44,196 nt of DNA from Clostridia bacterium DTU068 (GTDB lineage: Bacteria > Bacillota > DSM-12270 > Thermacetogeniales > Thermacetogeniaceae), in NCBI GenBank assembly GCA_001513545.1, contig LFTQ01000041.1:20462-64657 (forward strand), read 5' to 3'. Under the pieces are notes generated by a model. It worked only from the letters and a program-made list of their open reading frames with translations. It had not been told where the DNA came from and searched no databases. The position numbers and the translations under genes were made by a program. The first letter of the stretch is position 1, and every line of letters begins with the position of its first letter. Shown in pieces: positions 8,619 to 17,111 of this stretch.

Positions 8619-9890
8619 ATGACTGTCAAGGTTGAGATCATAGCCATAGGCAGTGAGTTATTGAGTGAAGAAACAAAAAATACCACTACTTCTTTTCTTG
8701 TTGATCAGTTAACAGCTTTGGGATATACAATTAAAAAGCTCAGCACAATTGATGACCAGTTGGAAGAGATTACAGGCGCAGTGTATGAGGCACTGCGCCG
8801 TGCTAATCTTATTTTTTTGACCGGAGGGTTGGGCTCAACACCTGATGATCTGACTAGGGAGGCTGTGGCTGATGCCCTGAAGATGCCCATGGAATTTCGC
8901 GATGATCTGTGGGAGGAGATTCAGCAGTTTTTTATTAACAAGAACAGCGCTGTACCCCCTGTAAACATGAAACAGGCTTATTTGCCATGTGGTGCCCTTC
9001 CTCTCCATAATTCTCTGGGGACAGCACCGGGGATATTGGTCCCATATAGTGATAACCAGACCATCATTGTTCTTCCTGGACCGCCCCAGGAAGCCAGAGA
9101 TATGTTTATCAAAGAAGTAAAACCCTATCTATTGGAGCATTATCCCCCGCCCAGAAATATCAAGGAGCGAATTTTTAAGATCGTCGGTATTGGAGAAACA
9201 ATTGTTTATGAAAAATTAAAGGATTTAGTTGCCATCCTACAGAATTCCGGAATAACATGCTCCTTTTTGCCTGGGCCAGGTGAAGTTTGGTTGATATTTA
9301 AGTGGGATGGTTTATCTAATAAGCAGGATGATCTTTTTCAACAATCAGAAAATGAGATTATAAATATTTTGGGTGATGACCTTTACGGGTCTGATGATGA
9401 AACACTGTCAGGGAAGGTTGGGGAACTCCTTGTAAACCGGGGTTTTACAGTGGGTGTTGCTGAGTCATGTACAGGTGGTATGGTTGCCAGTTATCTTACC
9501 GATGTATCCGGGAGTTCCCGTTATGTGCAGGGAGGAATTGTTGCCTATAGCAATGAAATAAAAGAAAAGGTGCTGGGAGTAAACCGCGAAACCTTAGAAC
9601 AATATGGAGCTATAAGCCCGGAAACCGCCAGGGAAATGGCCAGAGGAGCGCGCATGGTTTTTGATTCCACATTTGGCCTGGCAACTACCGGATTAGCGGG
9701 GCCAGAAGGGGAGTCCGGTATTCCGGTGGGAACTGTTTATCTGGGGTTGTCCACACCTGATGCTGAACTAGCCCAGAAAGTTTTTTATCCTGGTGTTGGG
9801 AGGCTCACTTTGAAAACCATCGCTGCTAAAAGGGCATTGGATTTTCTGCGGCGTTATCTGATAAATCCTGATGGAGTTGATTCCCTTTGA
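8619..9890 (+). CDS. cinA: CinA, competence/damage-inducible protein (NMN amidohydrolase family)
   Basis: 423 aa with two domains. The N-terminal MoCF-like domain (about 1-170: EIIAIGSELLSEETKNTTT, FLTGGLGSTPDDLTREA) belongs to a family with ADP-ribose pyrophosphatase activity. The C-terminal CinA domain (about 255-415: VAESCTGGMVASYLTDVSGSS, GLAGPEGESGIPVGTVY) carries nicotinamide-mononucleotide deamidase activity in studied members, which recycles pyridine nucleotide. The ATG has AAAGG about 10 bases upstream. cinA ahead of recA is the classic Bacillota order, with thpR placed between them here. The stop codon overlaps the thpR start. Confidence 0.95.
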   Translation: MTVKVEIIAIGSELLSEETKNTTTSFLVDQLTALGYTIKKLSTIDDQLEEITGAVYEALRRANLIFLTGGLGSTPDDLTREAVADALKMPMEFRDDLWEEIQQFFINKNSAVPPVNMKQAYLPCGALPLHNSLGTAPGILVPYSDNQTIIVLPGPPQEARDMFIKEVKPYLLEHYPPPRNIKERIFKIVGIGETIVYEKLKDLVAILQNSGITCSFLPGPGEVWLIFKWDGLSNKQDDLFQQSENEIINILGDDLYGSDDETLSGKVGELLVNRGFTVGVAESCTGGMVASYLTDVSGSSRYVQGGIVAYSNEIKEKVLGVNRETLEQYGAISPETAREMARGARMVFDSTFGLATTGLAGPEGESGIPVGTVYLGLSTPDAELAQKVFYPGVGRLTLKTIAAKRALDFLRRYLINPDGVDSL

Positions 9891-10459
9891 GTGAACAGAT
9901 ACGTGCTTTCACCGCTGTTCTACTGCAGCCTGAACTGCAGCAGCGCATCAGTGACTGTGCTGGGTCTTTATACAAATTGCCACTGGATGTTAAATGGGTA
10001 GAAAAAAACAACTTTCATTTTACACTGAAATTTTTTGGTCCGTTGAGCAGAGGGGATATACAAAAAGCAGTGACCCAACTGAAGATAATAGCAGAACAGG
10101 AAAAACCTTTTTATCTGCAGTGTGGGGAACTCACAGCTTTACCCCGTAGCTCACACCCCAGGGTTATTTGCCTTTCCTTAAAAGGAGAGGTGGATAGACT
10201 GCAGTTATTATGGCAGAGAATTGAAAATACCCTCGCTTCTGCAGGGTTTCCTAAAGAGAAGAGAAATAAATTTTATCCTCATATCACACTGGGAAGATTT
10301 CGCAGTAGAGGGAACTGGGCAGTGATTACAAAAAATGCTGGACCTTTTCCTGATAATAAAATATTGGTTAATAAAATTCATATGATGGCCAGTAAATTGA
10401 CTCCCCATGGGCCTATATACTCACCGCTGGCTGCCATACCTTTTAGTGAAGAATCATGA
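9887..10459 (+). CDS. thpR: RNA 2',3'-cyclic phosphodiesterase (2H family)
   Basis: 190-aa member of the 2H phosphoesterase/LigT family. The two catalytic HxTx motifs are HFTL (about residue 43) and HITL (about 132), which together hydrolyse 2',3'-cyclic phosphate ends of RNA. The older name is 2'-5' RNA ligase. The start is TTG 9887, overlapping the cinA stop as TTGA, with GGAG about 10 bases upstream, so expression is likely coupled to cinA. The cinA-thpR-recA order is common in Clostridia. The physiological RNA substrate is not known for most bacterial members. Confidence 0.9.
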   Translation: MSEQIRAFTAVLLQPELQQRISDCAGSLYKLPLDVKWVEKNNFHFTLKFFGPLSRGDIQKAVTQLKIIAEQEKPFYLQCGELTALPRSSHPRVICLSLKGEVDRLQLLWQRIENTLASAGFPKEKRNKFYPHITLGRFRSRGNWAVITKNAGPFPDNKILVNKIHMMASKLTPHGPIYSPLAAIPFSEES

Positions 10460-10471
10460 ATTTTTTATTGG

Positions 10472-10500
10472 TTGACAACCTTTTCCATTTACAATATAAT
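10472..10500 (+). promoter_or_regulatory. recA sigma-A promoter
   Basis: TTGACA (10472-10477), exactly 17 bp, then TATAAT (10495-10500): both hexamers match the sigma-A consensus perfectly. It begins just after the thpR stop, so recA has its own strong promoter inside the cinA-thpR-recA block. Confidence 0.9.
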
Positions 10501-10511
10501 TATTACAGTTT

Positions 10512-10525
10512 CGAACATCTGTTTT
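10512..10525 (+). promoter_or_regulatory. LexA (DinR) operator of recA
   Basis: CGAACATCTGTTTT fits the Gram-positive SOS box CGAACRNRYGTTYC at 12 of 14 positions. It lies 11 bases after the -10 hexamer, where bound LexA would block RNA polymerase, so recA should be induced by DNA damage. The lexA gene itself is not in the window. Confidence 0.75.
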
Positions 10526-10541
10526 GAAGGGATGGGGAGAA

Positions 10542-11594
10542 ATGAACGAAAAGTTCAAGGCCTTGGAGTTGGCTGTTAGTCAAATTGAAAAATCCTTTGG
10601 CAAAGGGTCTATTATGCGTTTGGGGGATGCACCCACACAGCTCAATATTGAGGTGATTCCATCCGGAATACTGGCACTGGATCTAGCCTTAGGGGTTGGG
10701 GGAATTCCCAGAGGAAGGGTAATTGAGATTTATGGGCCTGAGGCATCAGGTAAAACAACAGTAGCCCTCCATATTGTTGCTGAAGCTCAAAAAAGAGGAG
10801 GAATGGCAGCATTTGTTGATGCTGAACATGCCCTGGACCCGGTTTATGCCCAGAATTTAGGTGTAGATATAGATAATCTCTATGTATCTCAACCTGACAC
10901 AGGGGAGCAGGCATTAGAAATCACAGAAACCCTGGTGCGCAGTGGTGCACTGGATGTGGTTGTCATCGATTCTGTGGCTGCACTGGTACCCCGGGCAGAA
11001 CTGGAAGGTGAAATGGGGGATACCCATGTGGGACTACAGGCTAGGTTAATGTCACAAGCTTTAAGAAAACTAACAGGTATTGTCAGTAAATCAAAGACTA
11101 CTGCTATATTTATCAACCAGATCAGGGAAAAGGTCGGTGTGATGTTTGGGAACCCTGAGGTCACAACAGGTGGTAAAGCACTGAAATTTTATTCTTCCAT
11201 CAGGCTGGAAGTGAAGAAAGTGGACCTAATCAAACAGGGGACTGAAGTGGTAGGAAGCCGTACCAGAATCAAGGTTGTCAAAAACAAGGTTGCACCACCC
11301 TTCAAACAGATCGAGTGTGATCTTATGTATGGTAAGGGCTTTTCCCGTGAGGGAGATTTATTGGACCTTGGCATAGATTACAATATAGTCACCAAATCCG
11401 GATCATGGTTTGCTTATGGTGAAGAGCGGTTAGGACAGGGTAGGGAGAATGCTAAAACATTTTTAAAGGAACATCCGGAAATCACCCAGGAGATTGAAGA
11501 TAAAATACGGGAGATGGCGAATGTCAAGTTGAATGTAAACACTTCAGAGGCTAAGCAGCCATCAGTAAACGGCTCTATTGATGATAATTCTTGA
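10542..11594 (+). CDS. recA: Recombinase RecA
   Basis: 350-aa strand-exchange recombinase and LexA co-protease. It begins [25 protein letters not shown]. Walker [10 protein letters not shown] (about 66-74), the DAEHALDP segment, [18 protein letters not shown], and the DNA-binding L2 region around [28 protein letters not shown] are all present. No intein interrupts it. The ORF track starts at TTG 10524, but that start has no ribosome binding site and lies on the LexA-box edge. ATG 10542, after GAAGGGATGGGGAG, gives the standard RecA N-terminus. It is controlled by the consensus promoter and LexA box upstream. Confidence 0.98.
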   Translation: MNEKFKALELAVSQIEKSFGKGSIMRLGDAPTQLNIEVIPSGILALDLALGVGGIPRGRVIEIYGPEASGKTTVALHIVAEAQKRGGMAAFVDAEHALDPVYAQNLGVDIDNLYVSQPDTGEQALEITETLVRSGALDVVVIDSVAALVPRAELEGEMGDTHVGLQARLMSQALRKLTGIVSKSKTTAIFINQIREKVGVMFGNPEVTTGGKALKFYSSIRLEVKKVDLIKQGTEVVGSRTRIKVVKNKVAPPFKQIECDLMYGKGFSREGDLLDLGIDYNIVTKSGSWFAYGEERLGQGRENAKTFLKEHPEITQEIEDKIREMANVKLNVNTSEAKQPSVNGSIDDNS

Positions 11595-11788
11595 CATGAT
11601 CCGGAAACGATAATAAAATTTAAATGCAGAAACAGTTTAATAGAACTTCTTCCACAAGTTCTTTACATAAAATGGTTGCTTATGAGAATAATATATAAAA
11701 CTGAATACCATGGTGTGGGGAAGTTTCTATGAATGGCCGAGTTTCTACTCGGTTTTGTTTTTAGATGAGGGTATGATAATGGAGGGAG
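11595..11788 (+). other. recA-rny intergenic region, structured leader
   Basis: 194 bases without a gene. It holds a hairpin shortly after recA (AGAACTT/AAGTTCT, 11642-11662, with only TTTA after it, so a weak terminator at best). An AT-rich stretch and a structured segment around ATACCATGG...AAGTTTCTA (11700-11730) follow, and then the strong terminator-like hairpin listed separately. The sequence AGTTTCTA occurs twice, 19 bases apart. The layout suggests a transcript leader with attenuation ahead of rny, but no ligand class could be assigned. Confidence 0.45.
11737..11762 (+). terminator. Intrinsic terminator/attenuator upstream of rny
   Basis: CCGAG-TTTCTA-CTCGG hairpin followed directly by TTTTGTTTTT. 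Its position, 27 bases before the GTG at 11789, means it either ends recA transcripts or attenuates transcription into rny. Confidence 0.75.
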
Positions 11789-13345
11789 GTGAAAGGTATT
11801 AATCAGGTGCCATTAGTTTACACTATTTTAGCAGTTATAGCACTCCTGTTAGGGGTACTGTTTGGCTACCTCCTCCGCAAGTATCTGGCTGAGGCCAAGA
11901 TAACTTCAGCAGAAGAGGCAGCTAAACGTATTCTAGAAGAAGCAGAAAAAGAAACAGAAGCAAGAAAAAGAGAAGCGATTTTGGAAGCCAAAGAGCAGAT
12001 CCATATCATGCGCACTGAAGCAGATCGTGAAAACCGGGAAAGGCGTAATGAGATTCAGCGTTTGGAACGCCGTTATCTGCAGAAGGAAGAATCGCTGGAT
12101 CGGAAAATGGAAAGTCTGGAGAAGAAAGAAGAAGCCTTAGCCAAAAAGGAACAGGAACTGTCCAATAAAAATAGACAGCTTGATGAACTTCTACAGAATC
12201 AAACCGCTGAACTGGAACGCATTTCCGGTCTGACAACTGAAGAGGCTCGTACCATGATTCTTGATAATGTCAGGGAAGAGGTAAAACGTGAAACTGCCCA
12301 GATTATTAAAGAAGAAGAGGCACGGGCTAAGGAGGAAGCTGAAAAGAAAGCGCGTGAAATTGTAGCTCTGGCTATCCAAAAAGGTGCTGTGGATATTGTG
12401 GCTGAAACTACTGTTTCTGTAGTTCCTCTGCCCAATGATGAAATGAAAGGAAGAATAATTGGGAGAGAGGGAAGGAATATCAGAGCACTGGAAACTCTGA
12501 CAGGGGTTGACTTGATAATTGATGATACACCTGAAGCTGTAATCCTGTCCGGTTTCGATCCCATCAGGCGTGAAACAGCGCGGATCGCCCTGGAAAAACT
12601 GATTAATGATGGGCGCATCCACCCAGCTCGCATCGAGGAAATGGTGGAAAAAGCCCAAAAAGAAATTGAGCAGCAGATTCGGGAAGAGGGAGAACAAGCA
12701 GCTTTTGAGGCTGGCGTACCCAATTTACATCCTGAATTGATAAAGCTTTTAGGAAGGCTCAAATTTCGGACAAGTTATGGTCAGAATGTATTAAAACACT
12801 CCCTTGAGGTTGCCTATTTGGCAGGGACAATGGCAGCTGAATTGGGAGCTGATGCTGAGTTAGCTAAGCGTGCCGGATTGCTCCATGATATTGGTAAAGC
12901 TCTTGATCATGAGATAGAGGGACCCCATGTCACCATTGGAGCTGACATCGCGCGCAAATACAAGGAGAACCCTGAGGTGATCCACTGTATTATGGCTCAC
13001 CATGGGGATCAGGAAGCGGAAACAGTTGAAGCAGTGCTTGTTCAGGCTGCAGATGCCATATCTGCTGCCCGTCCTGGAGCAAGAAGAGAGACCTTGGAAA
13101 CATATTTAAAGAGACTGGAAAAGCTCGAAGAGATTGCGGATTCTTTCGAGGGTATCGAAAAATCATACGCGATTCAAGCGGGAAGAGAAATCAGGATTAT
13201 GGTAAAACCGGATGTAATTGATGACATCCAGGCAGCTCACTTGAGCAGGGAAATAGGGAAAAAAATCGAGGAGAAATTAGAGTACCCCGGTCAGATAAAG
13301 GTGATTGTGATACGAGAAACAAGACATGTAGAATACGCAAAATAA
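11789..13345 (+). CDS. rny: Ribonuclease Y
   Basis: Up to 518 aa. RNase Y is the membrane-anchored endoribonuclease that starts mRNA decay in many Bacillota. Order of parts: one N-terminal membrane helix (about 8-28), a long charged coiled coil (about 35-190), a KH RNA-binding domain ([21 protein letters not shown], about 215-240) and an HD metal-dependent catalytic domain ([12 protein letters not shown], about 370). The start is uncertain: GTG 11789 lies inside the ribosome binding sequence GGAGGGAGGTGAAAGG. In-frame GTG 11807 (giving 512 aa) is better spaced and would begin at PLVYTIL, and ATT 11798 is also possible. A terminator-like hairpin precedes it and a terminator follows it. Confidence 0.95.
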   Translation: MKGINQVPLVYTILAVIALLLGVLFGYLLRKYLAEAKITSAEEAAKRILEEAEKETEARKREAILEAKEQIHIMRTEADRENRERRNEIQRLERRYLQKEESLDRKMESLEKKEEALAKKEQELSNKNRQLDELLQNQTAELERISGLTTEEARTMILDNVREEVKRETAQIIKEEEARAKEEAEKKAREIVALAIQKGAVDIVAETTVSVVPLPNDEMKGRIIGREGRNIRALETLTGVDLIIDDTPEAVILSGFDPIRRETARIALEKLINDGRIHPARIEEMVEKAQKEIEQQIREEGEQAAFEAGVPNLHPELIKLLGRLKFRTSYGQNVLKHSLEVAYLAGTMAAELGADAELAKRAGLLHDIGKALDHEIEGPHVTIGADIARKYKENPEVIHCIMAHHGDQEAETVEAVLVQAADAISAARPGARRETLETYLKRLEKLEEIADSFEGIEKSYAIQAGREIRIMVKPDVIDDIQAAHLSREIGKKIEEKLEYPGQIKVIVIRETRHVEYAK

Positions 13346-13368
13346 TTGCAATATATTTTAAAATTGCT

Positions 13369-13399
13369 GACCTGCCCAGTGCAGGTCTTTTTTCTTTTT
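13369..13399 (+). terminator. Intrinsic terminator after rny
   Basis: GACCTGC-CCAGT-GCAGGTC hairpin followed by TTTTTTCTTTTT. It separates rny from the next gene, so the 170-aa gene needs its own promoter somewhere in 13400-13490; I found no convincing one. Confidence 0.9.
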
Positions 13400-13505
13400 A
13401 ATACAAGGAAAAGGAAGCTTTTTATTGCAGGAATTCTTTTTTTCCTGACGAAATACTTACAGCGAGACAGGGGAAAAAAACAGAACAGTAGGAGAGGGTA
13501 ATAGA

Positions 13506-14018
13506 GTGTCAATTCCTTATCAAAAAAACAGCAGTGTACCACATATTGCTAATTTGCTTACATCTATTCTTATCCATTACCCGGAGATAGCAACCATTAA
13601 TCTGGATCCCAAGGACCGGGTAATTAAATTCAGCTTTTATCTGAAAAATATAACTCTAGAATTAGGAGAAATTGAAAAATACATGCAGCAAGCCCTGCAG
13701 GCATATTATTATTTAGAAGATATTACATCAGAGTTAAATGCATTTACCTTTGAACAGCTTGATCATTTCACTATTATGGAGTTCCAGAGGGATATCAATT
13801 CCCTTTCCCAGAAGGAAATTTCTTTGGTGATTGCGCTGCTCAAGGAGCAATTTGGAGCATCTCTTATCTCAGATGAAGATGAGGATCTGAATGTTGATAA
13901 CCAAACTCTGCATGAGGAATTAATCAGCTATATGCTGGAGAATGCAAAAATGTCCAGAGCAAATATCGAGTTAATAGCCCTGCGTGATGAAGGAAAAGTA
14001 GTGGTGTACAACAAATAA
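13506..14018 (+). CDS. Unrecognised 170-aa cytoplasmic protein
   Basis: No family recognised. It is a soluble, mixed alpha/beta sequence with a predicted strand-rich N-terminal part (EIATINLDPKDRVIKFSFYL), a helical middle, an acidic DEDEDLNVDNQ stretch and a C-terminal helix followed by ALRDEGKVVVYNK. It has no signal peptide, membrane segment or cysteine pair. GTG 13506 is supported by GGAGAGGG about eight bases upstream. It sits between rny and ymdB, which both concern RNA turnover or sporulation, and may be cotranscribed with ymdB (about 30 bases apart). Codon use and composition look like its neighbours, so I regard it as a real gene. Confidence 0.75.
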   Translation: MSIPYQKNSSVPHIANLLTSILIHYPEIATINLDPKDRVIKFSFYLKNITLELGEIEKYMQQALQAYYYLEDITSELNAFTFEQLDHFTIMEFQRDINSLSQKEISLVIALLKEQFGASLISDEDEDLNVDNQTLHEELISYMLENAKMSRANIELIALRDEGKVVVYNK

Positions 14019-14050
14019 ATTTTTAATGTGGACATGGTGGAGGTATTTAT

Positions 14051-14833
14051 TTGCGAGTTTTGTTTCTTGGAGATATTGTGGGACGACCTGGTCGCAGGGC
14101 AGTGAAAGAACTGCTTCCATCACTCTATGAAAAGTATGATCCCCATCTGGTAATTGCCAATGGAGAAAATGCAGCAGGGGGGAATGGTATCACAAGAAAA
14201 ACAGCAGATGAAATTTTTCTCAGTGGTGTTGATATACTAACCATGGGTAATCATGTCTGGGATCAAAAGGAGGTCTATGACTTCATTGATAGGGAGGACC
14301 GTATAGTCCGACCGGCTAACTACCCTCCTGACACTCCCGGCCGGGGTTATATGATTACCTATTCCAGGGATAACAACAAAGTAGGAATCATTAATTTGTC
14401 AGGCCGAGTTTATTTACCTGCACTTGACTGCCCTTTTCGGATGCTGGATGAAATTCTTCCTATTATAAACAAGCAAACAAAAATAACTATTGTTGATTTC
14501 CATGCTGAAGCTACTTCAGAGAAAATGGCCCTTGCCTGGTATGCAGATGGGCGGGTTAGTGCGGTGATCGGTACCCATACACATATTCAAACAGCAGATG
14601 AAAGGATCCTCCCTGGAGGAACAGGATATATCACAGACGCGGGTATGACAGGACCCCAGAACTCAATTTTAGGGGTTAAGGTAGAACCTGTAATACAAAA
14701 ATTCCTAACACAAAGACCTGTTCGTTTTGAAGTGGCATCAGGATCTGTACAGCTCAATGCCGTTTATCTGGAAATAGACCATGAAAAAGGTATTACAACA
14801 ACAATAAAAAGGATACAGGTTGCCAAAAATTAA
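14051..14833 (+). CDS. ymdB: YmdB-type metallophosphoesterase (2',3'-cyclic nucleotide phosphodiesterase)
   Basis: 260 aa, TIGR00282-like. Metal-binding motifs: GDIVGRPGR (Asp near residue 8), NGENAAGGNGIT, TMGNHVWDQKE, VDFHAEATSEK and GTHTHIQTAD. Homologues hydrolyse 2',3'-cAMP and influence biofilm and sporulation decisions in Bacillus. TTG 14051 has GGTGGAGG about eight bases upstream. The neighbours rny and spoVS match the Bacillus order rny-ymdB-spoVS. Confidence 0.93.
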   Translation: MRVLFLGDIVGRPGRRAVKELLPSLYEKYDPHLVIANGENAAGGNGITRKTADEIFLSGVDILTMGNHVWDQKEVYDFIDREDRIVRPANYPPDTPGRGYMITYSRDNNKVGIINLSGRVYLPALDCPFRMLDEILPIINKQTKITIVDFHAEATSEKMALAWYADGRVSAVIGTHTHIQTADERILPGGTGYITDAGMTGPQNSILGVKVEPVIQKFLTQRPVRFEVASGSVQLNAVYLEIDHEKGITTTIKRIQVAKN

Positions 14834-14836
14834 ACC

Positions 14837-14865
14837 TTGCGAAATTTTTCCATTAATGATAAAAT
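14837..14865 (+). promoter_or_regulatory. Candidate promoter for spoVS
   Basis: TTGCGA (14837-14842), a 17-bp spacer and TAAAAT (14860-14865), with TG one base before the -10 (extended -10). It follows immediately after the ymdB stop and would start transcription about 45 bases before spoVS. It looks like sigma-A rather than sigma-H. Confidence 0.6.
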
Positions 14866-14918
14866 GGATAAAATTCGTTTTAGATTTTACAGGATGGGAA
14901 AAAGGGGAGGTTGGGTTT

Positions 14919-15179
14919 GTGGAAGTTTTGAAGGTGTCAGCAAAATCAAGCCCTAATTCGGTTGCTGGTGCACTTGCTGGCGTTTTAAGAGAAAAGGGCT
15001 GTGCAGAACTACAGGCAATCGGTGCGGGTGCTCTCAACCAGGCTGTTAAAGCGGTAGCAATTGCAAGAGGTTTTGTGGCTCCTAGCGGTATTGACCTGAT
15101 ATGTATTCCGGCGTTTACTGACATTGTGATCGATGGTGAAGAAAGAACGGCGATTAAACTGATTGTAGAACCCAGATGA
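14919..15179 (+). CDS. spoVS: Stage V sporulation protein S
   Basis: 86-aa Alba-like protein. VEVLKVSAKSSPNSVAGALAGVLRE and the tail IDGEERTAIKLIVEPR are nearly invariant in SpoVS. Loss of spoVS in Bacillus blocks coat assembly at stage V and affects septation. The ORF track begins 33 codons too early at 14820. GTG 14919, preceded by GGGGAGG with eight bases of spacing, gives the standard length. A strong terminator follows, so it ends its transcription unit. Confidence 0.97.
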   Translation: MEVLKVSAKSSPNSVAGALAGVLREKGCAELQAIGAGALNQAVKAVAIARGFVAPSGIDLICIPAFTDIVIDGEERTAIKLIVEPR

Positions 15180-15213
15180 AAAGAAATTATAATTATTATT
15201 TATACTCTTTTAT

Positions 15214-15247
15214 GCCTGTTTATTTCTCTGTAAATAAACAGGCTTTT
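15214..15247 (+). terminator. Intrinsic terminator after spoVS
   Basis: Perfect 12-bp stem GCCTGTTTATTT/AAATAAACAGGC with loop CTCTGT, followed by TTTT. Confidence 0.9.
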
Positions 15248-15272
15248 ATTGTTCGCTGGAAGGAGATATGAA

Positions 15273-16202
15273 ATGATTATTGACTGCCATTGTGATACAG
15301 TCCTCCAGGCTTATCTCACCGATAGGCTGATAACTGCAAGATCTTCATCAGGACATCTTGATCTCCCCCGTTTGCAGGAATCCGGTGTTAAGATCCAATT
15401 CTTCGCACTGTTTCCTGGCATATCCTCCTCTTTAAGTCCTTTGAAACAGATACTGATATTAGGGGATTTCTTTTGGGAACAGTATGAACATAACCTGGAA
15501 AAGATTAAACTGCTTACATCCAGCAGTGATCTTGTGGAAGCAATGGAATCCGACAAGCTAGGGGCATTGTTGACAGTTGAGGGTGGAGAAGTTTTAGAAG
15601 GAGAACTTCGCATATTAAGGATTCTTTATCGGATGGGAGTGCGCAGCTTATGCCTCACCTGGAACAACCGGAATGAGATAGCAGATGGTGTAGCTGAAGG
15701 GGATGCTAGGGGTTTAACTGATTTCGGCAGAGAAGTTGTTAAAGAGATGAATAAACTGGGAATGATCATTGATATTTCACATATTGCTGAAAAGGGATTC
15801 TGGGATGTTCTCGAATTGAGTGATGCTCCGGTGATAGCCTCCCATTCCAACTCCAGAGCGGTATGGGATCACCCCCGCAACCTGACAGATGAGCAGATTA
15901 AAGGTATCGCTCAGAAAAAGGGATTGGTAGGGCTTAATTTTGTATCAGAATTTATCGGCGCTCCTGATTCTGGAATGAAGAAACTACTGGAGCATATTGA
16001 TCACATATTTGACCTGGTAGGTGATGATTATTTGGCCTTTGGCTCTGATTTTGATGGAACAGATAATCTGATTTCAGGTATCAGGGATGTTACAATATAT
16101 CCTGAGATCATTGCGGAATTAGAAAAAAGGAATTACAAAGAAAGTACTATTCGAAAAATCTGCTGGGGTAACTGCCTGCGCATACTGCAACAAATTTTAT
16201 AA
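15273..16202 (+). CDS. Membrane-dipeptidase family metallopeptidase (M19)
   Basis: 309-aa amidohydrolase-fold enzyme of the renal dipeptidase family. It begins MIIDCHCDTVLQAY, with the metal-binding H-x-D in HCD. The bridging Glu lies in LLTVEGGEVLEG, and DISH and SHSNSRAVWDHPRNLTDEQI are hallmark M19 motifs, with GSDFDGTD near the end. It has no signal peptide, so it is likely cytoplasmic and would hydrolyse dipeptides, possibly with D-residues from wall turnover. The ORF track starts at TTG 15249 beside the terminator. ATG 15273 with GGAAGGAG seven bases upstream is better. It probably forms an operon with the PHP gene that follows by 12 bases. Confidence 0.92.
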   Translation: MIIDCHCDTVLQAYLTDRLITARSSSGHLDLPRLQESGVKIQFFALFPGISSSLSPLKQILILGDFFWEQYEHNLEKIKLLTSSSDLVEAMESDKLGALLTVEGGEVLEGELRILRILYRMGVRSLCLTWNNRNEIADGVAEGDARGLTDFGREVVKEMNKLGMIIDISHIAEKGFWDVLELSDAPVIASHSNSRAVWDHPRNLTDEQIKGIAQKKGLVGLNFVSEFIGAPDSGMKKLLEHIDHIFDLVGDDYLAFGSDFDGTDNLISGIRDVTIYPEIIAELEKRNYKESTIRKICWGNCLRILQQIL

Positions 16203-16214
16203 GGAGGTTTACTT

Positions 16215-17036
16215 ATGTATGCAGACCTGCATATCCACAGCACCGCTTCTGATGGTACACTTATGCCGGAAGAAATTGTAGAACTTGCTCTGAAAAAAAA
16301 TCTTTCTGTTATCAGCCTAACCGATCATGATACAACAGACGGTATAGTACGTGCACTGAACAGTGCCAGGGGAACAAATTTAGAAGTGATTCCCGGAGTG
16401 GAAATTAATACTGATTGGGAGGACACAGAAGTACATATTCTCGGTTATTATATCGATTATCACTCCCAGCAACTCCAGCAGATTCTCCATGAGATGCGAC
16501 AAGCCAGAGATTTGAGAGCAGCTAAGATGATAGAAAAGTTGAAAGAACTAGGGATTTCCATCGATTATGAGCGTGTGAAAAAAATTGCTGGAAGAGCCCC
16601 AGTAGGCAGGCCGCACGTAGCTAGGGCAATGGTTGAATGCGGATATGTAAACAGTATTAAAGATGCATTTGAAGGTTATTTGGAACGGGGAAAACCCGGA
16701 TATGTGCCCAGAACAAAAATGGATCCCTTTACAGCCATTTCTGTAATTGAGAAAGCCAATGGGATACCGGTTCTTGCCCATCCCGGTTTAATGGAACGGG
16801 ATAACCTGATACCGGCTTTGGTGAAAAAGGGACTCATGGGAATAGAGGTTTTTTATCCACTCCATGATCAGGAGTTGACAGAAAAATATATGTGGTTCTG
16901 CCGAAAGTACGCACTGGTTATGACCGGAGGCACAGATCACCATGGGCCAGATACCGGATACCCAATGGTGGGTGAAGTGGGAGTTGATCAAAAATCTGTC
17001 GAAAACTTGAAATTTCTTTACAGCTTATTAGCTTGA
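16215..17036 (+). CDS. PHP-domain phosphoesterase, RnaAM/TrpH (YciV) type
   Basis: 273 aa. Metal-binding motifs of the polymerase and histidinol phosphatase domain: DLHIHSTASDG (residues 4-14), LTDHDTTDG, PGVEINTDW, VLAHPGL and GGTDHHGPD. Characterised relatives hydrolyse 3',5'-nucleoside bisphosphates (pAp) or act as 5'-3' exonucleases on short RNA ends. The ATG is supported by AAGGAGG overlapping the end of the upstream gene. A nucleoside bisphosphatase or RNA-trimming role is likely, but the substrate cannot be read from sequence. Confidence 0.88.
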   Translation: MYADLHIHSTASDGTLMPEEIVELALKKNLSVISLTDHDTTDGIVRALNSARGTNLEVIPGVEINTDWEDTEVHILGYYIDYHSQQLQQILHEMRQARDLRAAKMIEKLKELGISIDYERVKKIAGRAPVGRPHVARAMVECGYVNSIKDAFEGYLERGKPGYVPRTKMDPFTAISVIEKANGIPVLAHPGLMERDNLIPALVKKGLMGIEVFYPLHDQELTEKYMWFCRKYALVMTGGTDHHGPDTGYPMVGEVGVDQKSVENLKFLYSLLA

Positions 17037-17111
17037 TGTGAATATAGGGAAGGAATCCCGTCTTTAATGACGAAAACATAAGATATTATTGAAACTTGGA
17101 GGGGGCATGAG

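Noticed and set aside
11642-11662. AGAACTT/AAGTTCT after recA as a second LexA box or strong terminator
   Set aside because: The half-sites are far wider apart than the four bases of a LexA box, and only TTTA follows the stem.
11690-11765. Calling the rny leader a purine riboswitch
   Set aside because: The 3' half of the aptamer is absent and rny is not a purine gene; kept only as an unexplained structured leader.
14820-14918. 33-residue N-terminal extension of SpoVS in the ORF track
   Set aside because: It covers the promoter and ymdB tail, while GTG 14919 has the only good ribosome binding site and gives the invariant family length.
17037-17111. Cyclic-di-AMP or other riboswitch before the LysM-NlpC gene
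   Set aside because: Only 75 bases with two tiny hairpins; too short for a known class and no conserved core is visible.
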